From the NCBI GenBank assembly GCA_033549345.1, contig JAWSUT010000048.1, positions 1 to 12,549 on the forward strand: a DNA stretch of 12,549 nt, given 5' to 3'. Of the stretch, positions 6,895 to 12,549 are shown one piece after another (within the stretch, counting starts at the first letter, position 1; each line of letters begins with the position of its first letter). The DNA comes from JAWSUT01 sp033549345. GTDB taxonomy: Bacteria; Bacillota; Dethiobacteria; Dethiobacterales; Dethiobacteraceae. The notes under the pieces were generated by a model, which was not told the DNA's origin, did no database searches, and saw nothing but the letters and a program-made list of their open reading frames with translations. The translations under genes and the position numbers were made by a program.

Positions 6895-7617
6895 TCACGC
6901 AGGTCGTCCTGCCGCAGTGAGGTAGATTACGGTTTCTTCTTTACCGTCAAGGCCGATCATTGCATTTATCTCATCATCAAAGAATGCTGCAATCTGGCAT
7001 GACCCCATCTCCAGGGAAACCGCTGCCAGAGCGGTGTTCTGAGCAATGTGGCCGGCATCCATGTACATATAGCGGTATGCTCTCTCACCGTATTTCCACT
7101 TGGACCGTGCCGTGACTGCGCTCCAAATAAAGGTACAGGGCGCATCCGCCACCATTTGCTGCCCCAGTGCGGCATGTGCCAGCTCACCGCCGAAATTCCC
7201 GGTACGGACTAAACACAAACGATGGCGAGGGATTTCATAATGATATATACCGCTTGTCAGCCCATTCACCCGGTTAACCAAAACATATGTCTCAATTGGA
7301 TAAAGCGCTCCGGCCGAAGGTGCGGTTCGAAACATGTGGCGCCCGGTGTCACGACTGATGCCCTGGCCTGCCCAGAGCATCTGGGACAGCTCAGCGAGTG
7401 TCAGTTCTTTCGCATCATACCGTCGTACGGAGCGGCGCCGGCTGAGCAAATCAAACACAGACTGGCCGCCTGTCCGGCCCGGAGCCGGCAGCACGACTCT
7501 TTGGTGGGTTTCAGGGTAGCGTTTGTACGGCTCGGGCATACGAAGGCCTTCCGACCCCCCTGGTGTGGACGAGCGTGCATATTTGGTGGCCTGCTGATAT
7601 GTATCGCCGATATTCAT
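6895..7617 (-). CDS. SagB-type nitroreductase-fold oxidoreductase
   Basis: An FMN-binding nitroreductase-fold protein of the SagB/McbC-like dehydrogenase family. In RiPP clusters SagB oxidises azolines to azoles, but many stand-alone members exist whose substrate is unknown. With the start at 7617 it has 240 residues. It shows SRRRSVRRY (59-67, FMN phosphate contact), TAPSAGALYPIE (98-109, a hallmark of this subfamily), YRYMYMDAGHIAQN (181-194) and a C-terminal ETVIYLTAAGRP. The frame is open to an ATG at 7671 that would overlap the peptidase gene by 20 nt. The ATG at 7617 has AAGGGGG upstream, leaves a 34-nt gap and matches the usual N-terminus, so it is preferred. No YcaO, cyclodehydratase or precursor peptide lies nearby, so azole synthesis is not supported. 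Confidence 0.85.
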   Translation of the reverse strand: MNIGDTYQQATKYARSSTPGGSEGLRMPEPYKRYPETHQRVVLPAPGRTGGQSVFDLLSRRRSVRRYDAKELTLAELSQMLWAGQGISRDTGRHMFRTAPSAGALYPIETYVLVNRVNGLTSGIYHYEIPRHRLCLVRTGNFGGELAHAALGQQMVADAPCTFIWSAVTARSKWKYGERAYRYMYMDAGHIAQNTALAAVSLEMGSCQIAAFFDDEINAMIGLDGKEETVIYLTAAGRPA

Positions 7618-7651
7618 TGCAAACTGCCCCCTTCTCCTCCAGAGAGCCAGT

Positions 7652-9343
7652 CTAAAACAGACCGGCATCACCTGTATCCAGCCAGGTATTTACAGCCTGC
7701 ACAACAGATGCGACGGTTCCCGGTGCAAACGGGGATGTCAGATTGGCTTTACGGATAAGTTCAGTAAACGGCAGGCTGCCGCCCATGCGGCAGAGCGCCA
7801 GGTAGTCTGACCAGGCTGACTGTCTGTCCTCCATGGCCCGTCTCCAGAGCTGGAATACGGCGGTCTGCGCCAGCACATAGTCAATATAGTAAAAAGGTGA
7901 TTCAAAAATATGTCCCTGCTGAAACCAAAATCCACCGTCTTCAAGAAACGGATGCCCTGCATAGTCTCTGTGAGACAGGTATTTATTTTCAATGGCACGC
8001 CATGTGCTGCGGCGTTCTTTTGGCGACAGCTCCGGGCTGGCATACACTGCGTGCTGAAATTCATCAACGAGTGTCCCGTACGGGAGAAAAAGCAGGGATT
8101 CAGTGATATGGGCATAGCGGTACTTGTCCGCATTGGCAAAAAAGCGTTCCATCCAGGGCCAGGCCAAAAATTCCATGCCCATGGACGGGACCTCCGCCGC
8201 TTCCATCGTGGCAAAATAATACTCGGGCAACAGCATGTCCCGGCAGAGCCAAGCCTGGAAGGCGTGGCCTGCTTCGTGAGTCAAAACATCGATATCATCG
8301 GAGGTGCCGTTGAAGTTGGCAAAAACAAACGGCGCCTTAAACAGGGAGAGATAGGCACAATACCCGCCGGCAGCTTTCCCCTTGCGGCTGAGCAAATCAA
8401 ACAGGCCGCGGTCCGTCATCTCGTGAAAAAATTCTCCCGTTTCTGCCGACAGTTCAGTATACATGGCTGCGGCACCGGCCACAATTTCTTCCGGCATTCC
8501 TTGCGGTGCGGCGTTCCCCGTGGGAAAAAGAAGTTTTTCGTCATAGTAGAGTAAATCATCCAGGCCGAGCCTGATACGCTGGTTTTCCCTTAATTGGGAG
8601 GCAAGGGGCACGACATGCTTTTCAACCTGCCGGCGAAGCGAGGCCACCATGGCAGGGTTGTAGTCGGACCGGTTCATCCGCAGGTAGCCAAGTTCTGTGA
8701 AGTCGGCAAACCCAAGTTTACGGGCTGTTTGTGTTCTAAGGCCTACCAGCTCATGATAGATTCCGTCGAACTCGTCGAGACGTTCTGAAAAAAATGTGTA
8801 TCTGGCTTCGTGGGCACTTTTGCGCACATCCCTGTCCACCGACATCTGATACGGAACCAGCTGCGCCAGATTTCTCTCCTCCCCGGCAAAGGGGATGGCG
8901 GCAGAAGCCAGAAGCTGTTTATAACGGCTGGAGAGTTTGTTTTCCTGCTGCAGGTCCTCAATCACGGCGGGCGAGAATGTCCGCAGCGTCATTTCGGCAA
9001 TCGTAAACAGGTGCTGCCCCCAGCGGGCCGACAATTCCTGCTGATAGGGTGACGATACCAGAGCGCCATAATATTCATGGATCACTTCCTGGTAAAGCGG
9101 CTTTGTTTCATCGTAATAATCCTGCTCAGTTTTATAGAACGCATCTTCTGTGTCCAGCGTATGACGGATACCGGCCAGTTTTGCCATGCTTTCGAATTCA
9201 CTGCGCAGTTTGTTGATTTCATAGATGGCCTCACTCTGGACGGCAGCATTGCCTGCTGCGCGAAGCTCCTCGAGTAGATTCCTCATCTCCTGCTTTACAC
9301 GGTCAATATCCGGTCGCTGATACGGGATCACCGAAAATTTCAT
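7652..9343 (-). CDS. M3 family oligoendopeptidase (PepF-like zinc metallopeptidase)
   Basis: A cytoplasmic metallopeptidase that degrades short peptides. The 563-residue length is normal for bacterial M3 oligoendopeptidases. The zinc motif is DVLTHEAGHAFQAW, with H356, E357 (catalytic) and H360. The third ligand is probably E384 in the following MEAAEVPSMGMEFL helix. The C-terminal FFYIDYVLAQ-like segment (SPFYYIDYVLAQTAVFQLW) and the GHPFLEDGGFWFQQGHIFESP block are typical of the family. No signal peptide is seen. The ATG at 9343 follows GAAGGTG. It lies 45 nt after thrC and just before the SagB-like gene with no terminator, so co-transcription is likely. Substrate range is unknown; peptide recycling is the default role. 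Confidence 0.94.
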   Translation of the reverse strand: MKFSVIPYQRPDIDRVKQEMRNLLEELRAAGNAAVQSEAIYEINKLRSEFESMAKLAGIRHTLDTEDAFYKTEQDYYDETKPLYQEVIHEYYGALVSSPYQQELSARWGQHLFTIAEMTLRTFSPAVIEDLQQENKLSSRYKQLLASAAIPFAGEERNLAQLVPYQMSVDRDVRKSAHEARYTFFSERLDEFDGIYHELVGLRTQTARKLGFADFTELGYLRMNRSDYNPAMVASLRRQVEKHVVPLASQLRENQRIRLGLDDLLYYDEKLLFPTGNAAPQGMPEEIVAGAAAMYTELSAETGEFFHEMTDRGLFDLLSRKGKAAGGYCAYLSLFKAPFVFANFNGTSDDIDVLTHEAGHAFQAWLCRDMLLPEYYFATMEAAEVPSMGMEFLAWPWMERFFANADKYRYAHITESLLFLPYGTLVDEFQHAVYASPELSPKERRSTWRAIENKYLSHRDYAGHPFLEDGGFWFQQGHIFESPFYYIDYVLAQTAVFQLWRRAMEDRQSAWSDYLALCRMGGSLPFTELIRKANLTSPFAPGTVASVVQAVNTWLDTGDAGLF

Positions 9344-9388
9344 GCGTTATCACACCTTCTTATACCTTTGGGTAGTTCCCCTCGCCGT

Positions 9389-10879
9389 TTACAGGCCGAG
9401 TATGCTTTTGACCATCGCCTGCATTTCATCTGCCTGGCAAACACTACTATGTACGACCGGCCGCTCTGTCAGATTCCTGACGCCTGCAGGGATCTCAGTG
9501 CCGGAGAGTGCCTGTGTTTCAGCAAACAGCGCAAAGTCGTCCACGTCGGCATACTTTTTATCAATGGCCTGCATGACATCCTTTGTAAACTTATAGGGGC
9601 TGGCGGTGGAAACAACCACGGTGGGAGCCAAATCGCCTGATTGCTCCCTGTATTTTTGGTATACCGCATAGGCTACTGCCGTATGCGGGTCCATTAAGTA
9701 GCCCTCTTTGGCAAAAACATCCCTGATTGCCTTTGCTGTTTCTTCTTCTGTGGCGTAACCGCCATGAAAATCTGCCAGATTTTCACGCATCTGAGGGGAG
9801 ATCTCGTATTCACCGGCTGCGGCAAGTGCGTTCATCATGCTCCGGACTGACTGCACATCCCCTTCACTGATATGATAGAGAAGCCTCTCGAGGTTACTGG
9901 AAACAAGAATATCCATGGAGGGGGACATCGTAACCTGAAACGGCCGCCGGCGGTCGTATGTCCCTGTGGCAAAGAAGTCAAAAAGCACTTTATTTTCATT
10001 GGAGGCGCAAATAAGACGCCCAACCGGCAGCCCCATCTTTTTGGCGTAATACCCGGCCAGAATGTTGCCGAAATTGCCTGTGGGTACGGCGAAGTTGACT
10101 TTATCACCGATTTTGACGCACCCCGCGGCAGCCAGCTGGAGGTACGCATGAAAATAGTAGGCAATCTGCGGCACAAGACGGCCCACATTAATGGAGTTTG
10201 CCGATGAAAAGACATACCCTTTTTTGTCCATCTCTTCAATCAGCGACCGGTCGGTAAACATTTCCTTAACGCCGCGCTGGGCATCGTCAAAATTACCCTC
10301 AATACCAATGACCGCCGTATTTTCACCGGTCTGTGTGACCATTTGGCGTTTTTGCACCTGGCTGACACCATGCTCCGGAAAGAAAACAATAATTCTTGTT
10401 CCCTCCACACCGGCAAACCCTTCCAGTGCGGCTTTTCCGGTATCACCGGAGGTGGCTGTCAGAATCACCACTTCTTTGTCCTGGCCCAGTTTTGCCGCTG
10501 CTGTTTTTAAAAGATACGGCAGAATAGAAAGGGCCATATCCTTAAATGCCAGCGTGGGACCGTGGAATAATTCCAGGAAATGCACGCCGGCCTTTGAGGC
10601 CAGCGGAGCAATTTCCGGCGTGTCAAATTTACTGTCATACGCGCCCTCCACACAACGGGAAAGTTCTTCCCGGGAAAAGTCCGTCAGGAAATACTGCAGC
10701 ACGCGCAGCGCAAGCTCTTTGTAGCCCAGGCCCCGCCACGTGTCAAGTGAATCTTTTAAAGCCGGAATACAGGCAGGAACATACAAACCGCCGTCTGCAG
10801 CAATCCCCTGCAGGATGGCTTCTGCGGCAGAGACACTTTCCCCTCCGCCCCGGGTGCTATTATAGGCCAGTTTAGACAT
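9389..10879 (-). CDS. thrC: Threonine synthase
   Basis: A PLP enzyme converting O-phospho-L-homoserine to L-threonine, the last step of threonine synthesis. The 496 residues are full length for the longer class of threonine synthase. The lysine that binds PLP is K113 in HGPTLAFKDMALSIL; the phosphate-binding loop is TATSGDTGKAALEG (141-154). The N-terminal YNSTRGGGESVSAAEAIL and the AVPTGNFGNILAGYYAKKMG block also fit the family. The ATG at 10879 starts 2 nt after the stop of the ApgM-like gene, and its ribosome site (AGGGGGCATAACA) lies inside that gene, so the two are probably translationally coupled. This pairing supports the view that the upstream gene makes the phosphohomoserine substrate. 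Confidence 0.96.
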   Translation of the reverse strand: MSKLAYNSTRGGGESVSAAEAILQGIAADGGLYVPACIPALKDSLDTWRGLGYKELALRVLQYFLTDFSREELSRCVEGAYDSKFDTPEIAPLASKAGVHFLELFHGPTLAFKDMALSILPYLLKTAAAKLGQDKEVVILTATSGDTGKAALEGFAGVEGTRIIVFFPEHGVSQVQKRQMVTQTGENTAVIGIEGNFDDAQRGVKEMFTDRSLIEEMDKKGYVFSSANSINVGRLVPQIAYYFHAYLQLAAAGCVKIGDKVNFAVPTGNFGNILAGYYAKKMGLPVGRLICASNENKVLFDFFATGTYDRRRPFQVTMSPSMDILVSSNLERLLYHISEGDVQSVRSMMNALAAAGEYEISPQMRENLADFHGGYATEEETAKAIRDVFAKEGYLMDPHTAVAYAVYQKYREQSGDLAPTVVVSTASPYKFTKDVMQAIDKKYADVDDFALFAETQALSGTEIPAGVRNLTERPVVHSSVCQADEMQAMVKSILGL

Positions 10880-10881
10880 TG

Positions 10882-12108
10882 TTATGCCCCCTGCTTTCCC
10901 GATCTCAAAAAAAGATCCATTAGTGTATATCCTTCCCCGTGAAAAAAACCGGCATCCGCGGCGGCTGCTTCATCATACGTCTGCTGCGGACAGTCCCTCT
11001 CGCTGTGTTTACGGTAGATAAGAAACGGAACCGGATCCATGGTGTGCGTACGGACGGAAAGTGGTGTGGCATGGTCGGGAAGGACCAGTATGCTGTAATC
11101 ATCACCCTGCCTGTCAAGGCCCTCAACCAGCGTTTTCACAACCAGGCTATCGATTAGTTCAATTGCTTTCACTTTATTGTTTACTTCCTGGCGGTGCCCG
11201 CATTCATCAGGCGCTTCAATATGAATATAAACAAAGTCCAACCCGTCGGCCAGTGCCTGCAGGGCGGCTTCCGCTTTGCCCCGGAAATTGGTGTTCAGGT
11301 TACCGGTGGCCCCTTCCACTTCAATTACTTTCAGTCCGGCACAAATGCCGATGCCTTTAATCAGATCGACAGCGGAGATAACCGCACCGCTGACACCGTA
11401 TTTTTCAGAAAATCCTGTGAGCTGCGGCATTTTCCCTTCGCCCCAGATCCAGACAGAGTTTGCCGGGCGCAGTCCGCGGGCAGTACGCCTGCGGTTAATC
11501 TCATGCCCCGACAAAAATTCAGCACTCTTTTTCATCATCTCGGCAACCAGAGCGCCTCCGGACCCCTGCGGCAAATAAGCGCCGACTTTTTGCCCCAAAA
11601 TATCATGGGGAGGTGTCAGCTGCCAATCCACCGGGCCATCCTGCCAGACCATCAGATGACGATAGCTGATACCGGGGTAAAACCGTATGTTTTCTGAACC
11701 AAACTGCCTGCCGACCTCTGCCATCAGTACATGTGCCTCGGCAGATGAAATCTCATCTGCGCTGTGATCAAGCACAACCCGCTCCCCGTAGCTGTCAGCC
11801 TCGGACAATGTTACCAGGTTGCACCTAAACGCCACATCACTGTCTGCAAGCGAAACGCCCATACTGGCCGCTTCAAACGGCGAGCGCCCGCTGTAATAGA
11901 TTTCCGGATTATAGCCCAGCACAGAAAGGTTTGCTGTATCACTGCCCGGCGCCATCCCTGTGGGCACGGTTTTAACAAGGCCCAGCTGCCCCCGCCGCGC
12001 CAGCGCATCTATTGCCGGCTTGTTTGCAGCCTGCAGGGGGGTTTTATGGCCCAGTTCGGCCACAGGGTAATCTGCCATTCCATCCCCTAAAACCACTACA
12101 TATTTCAA
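10882..12108 (-). CDS. apgM: ApgM-family phosphomutase, probable homoserine kinase
   Basis: A 408-residue alkaline-phosphatase-superfamily protein of the cofactor-independent phosphoglycerate mutase (archaeal ApgM) type. Metal and catalytic residues are visible: D9 in VVLGDGMADYP, S56 in APGSDTANLSVLGY, D301 and H305 in HIEAPDECGH, D345 and H346 in LPDHATPL, and H355 in RTHTMDP. Family knowledge: a bacterial subgroup (TIGR02535, 'proposed homoserine kinase') sits beside threonine genes and is thought to replace ThrB. The 2-nt spacing to thrC makes that role more likely here than glycolysis (inference). The start is TTG at 12108 behind AGGAGAGGAA; the ATG a few bases later is out of frame. It heads the five-gene unit; a candidate promoter and palindrome lie about 60 nt upstream. 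Confidence 0.88.
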   Translation of the reverse strand: MKYVVVLGDGMADYPVAELGHKTPLQAANKPAIDALARRGQLGLVKTVPTGMAPGSDTANLSVLGYNPEIYYSGRSPFEAASMGVSLADSDVAFRCNLVTLSEADSYGERVVLDHSADEISSAEAHVLMAEVGRQFGSENIRFYPGISYRHLMVWQDGPVDWQLTPPHDILGQKVGAYLPQGSGGALVAEMMKKSAEFLSGHEINRRRTARGLRPANSVWIWGEGKMPQLTGFSEKYGVSGAVISAVDLIKGIGICAGLKVIEVEGATGNLNTNFRGKAEAALQALADGLDFVYIHIEAPDECGHRQEVNNKVKAIELIDSLVVKTLVEGLDRQGDDYSILVLPDHATPLSVRTHTMDPVPFLIYRKHSERDCPQQTYDEAAAADAGFFHGEGYTLMDLFLRSGKQGA

Positions 12109-12165
12109 GAAGTTCCTCTCCTATCTCTCTTTTTGCTATACATACACACAAATGTCCATGCTAAA

Positions 12166-12194
12166 CTTATACCATAGTTTGACACGGATGGCTA
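12166..12194 (-). promoter_or_regulatory. Candidate sigma-A promoter upstream of apgM-thrC
   Basis: Minus strand: an extended -10 TGG-TATAAG (12174-12166) with a 17-nt spacer to TAGCCA (12194-12189), a 4/6 match to TTGACA. The predicted transcript would have a leader of roughly 50 nt before the TTG at 12108. Strength and use are not proven. Confidence 0.45.
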
Positions 12195-12206
12195 CATGTA
12201 TCCGTG
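12183..12206. promoter_or_regulatory. Palindrome over the apgM promoter -35 (possible operator)
   Basis: CACGGAT (12183-12189) is the exact reverse complement of ATCCGTG (12200-12206), with a 10-nt spacer that contains nearly all of the candidate -35. This is a position where a dimeric repressor could block transcription. No U-run follows on either strand, so it is not a terminator. No regulator is assigned. Confidence 0.4.
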
Positions 12207-12216
12207 AAAAATTTCT

Positions 12217-12259
12217 CCTGAGGGTGCAGTCCCGACAAGGTTTTCCGGTACCTGAGGGT
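12217..12259. repeat. Direct repeat pair CCTGAGGGT upstream of apgM
   Basis: Identical 9-mers at 12217-12225 and 12251-12259 start 34 bp apart (about three helical turns) upstream of the candidate apgM promoter. They could be activator sites or chance. I could not match this stretch to a riboswitch consensus. Confidence 0.45.
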
Positions 12260-12275
12260 AGTTACGGTTCATAGC

Positions 12276-12309
12276 AAAAAAATAATACGGCACAGGCAAT
12301 GCGCCGCAT
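12276..12309 (-). terminator. Intrinsic terminator after the panE-like remnant
   Basis: On the minus strand ATGCGGCGCA (12309-12300) pairs over 10 bp, including two G-U pairs, with TGTGCCGTAT (12294-12285) around a 5-nt loop. TATTTTTTT follows. It sits 24 nt past the stop codon of the panE-like fragment and isolates it from apgM. Pairing is better on the minus strand than on the plus. Confidence 0.8.
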
Positions 12310-12333
12310 TTTTGCAGCAAAAAATCAAACGGG

Positions 12334-12510
12334 CTAACACCGTTTATTTATTTTTTCCATTGTCTGAATCATATCCAGCAGCATTTCATTAACCGGAGTG
12401 GGAATACCGAAGGTTTTACCCTGCCGGCATACTTCTCCGGCAAACATTTCCACCTCGGTTTTACGTCCCGCTTCCACGGGTCTTTGACAGTTGAATAATG
12501 AACACCTTTC
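12334..12510 (-). pseudogene. 3' remnant of a ketopantoate-reductase (PanE/ApbA) family gene
   Basis: The minus strand encodes a short reading frame ending in TAG at 12336-12334. From the codon at 12477 it reads VEAGRKTEVEMFAGEV, then KTFGIPTPVNEMLLDMI, which matches the C-terminal end of ketopantoate reductases (usual form ...GRKTEVEMFAG...GIPTPVN...). Only about 50 residues of the usual roughly 300 are present. Going upstream the frame meets TAG at 12513-12511 after ERCSLFNCQRP, so the N-terminal NADPH-binding part is absent from this place. The cause may be an insertion or a deletion near 12485-12510. The family normally reduces ketopantoate to pantoate for coenzyme A synthesis, but many paralogues have other roles. 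The fragment has its own terminator, which suggests it was once an intact gene. Confidence 0.7.
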
Positions 12511-12512
12511 CT

Positions 12513-12540
12513 AAAAGCCTTGAAAATAGGGCTTTTTTTT
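12513..12540 (+). terminator. Plus-strand terminator-like hairpin at the right edge
   Basis: AAAAGCC (12513-12519) pairs with GGCTTTT (12530-12536), a 10-nt loop, followed by further T residues to 12540. No plus-strand gene precedes it, so it does not end a known transcript. It could belong to the end of an inserted element, where such hairpins block read-in; that is inference. Confidence 0.5.
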
Positions 12541-12549
12541 GTGCAAAGA

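Noticed and set aside
6895..9343. A RiPP (azole peptide) biosynthetic cluster around the SagB-like gene and peptidase
   Set aside because: No YcaO/cyclodehydratase, transporter or short precursor peptide is visible, and stand-alone SagB-like proteins are common.
12109..12275. A riboswitch or T-box in the apgM leader
   Set aside because: I looked for T-box, lysine, SAM, TPP, c-di-GMP, ykkC-like and fluoride consensus segments and found none; only a palindrome and a direct repeat can be supported.

Overview
The window (about 12.5 kb, moderate G+C) looks like a chromosomal segment from a Gram-positive Bacillota, most likely a Clostridia/Peptococcaceae-type organism. The evidence is purine-rich Shine-Dalgarno sites before nearly every gene, TTG and GTG starts, strong intrinsic terminators, and a gene set typical of that group. 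No taxon can be named from the sequence alone. There are no rRNA or tRNA genes, no CRISPR array and no complete mobile element. All genes but the first lie on the minus strand.

Layout from left to right: (1) nt 3-611 (+), the 3' end of a geranylgeranyl-reductase-like FAD oxidoreductase, ending at a bidirectional terminator. (2) nt 1840 down to 658 (-), a cyclophilin-type peptidyl-prolyl isomerase followed after 10 nt by a zinc-ribbon class I methyltransferase. (3) nt 5230 down to 1949 (-), a cell-envelope pair: a secreted beta-solenoid/Ig-like protein followed by a secreted SH3b-glucosaminidase. The pair is bounded by terminators on both sides and preceded by a good match to a sigma-H promoter. 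(4) nt 12108 down to 5415 (-), five co-directional genes with short gaps and no internal terminator. In transcription order they are an ApgM-family phosphomutase (probably the homoserine kinase of threonine synthesis), threonine synthase, an M3 oligoendopeptidase, a SagB-type nitroreductase and a DEAD-box RNA helicase. (5) nt 12334-12549, a 3' remnant of a ketopantoate-reductase gene, with its own terminator and an abrupt break near the right edge next to a plus-strand terminator-like hairpin. This may be the edge of an insertion sequence.

Functionally the window is mostly housekeeping: amino-acid synthesis, peptide turnover, RNA remodelling and protein folding, plus one envelope module. I see no convincing new defence, RiPP or secretion system. 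The points most worth a second look are the envelope pair (candidate sigma-H control and a duplicated N-terminal unit in the glucosaminidase), the ApgM-ThrC coupling, the palindrome over the apgM promoter, and the truncated panE-like gene at the right edge.
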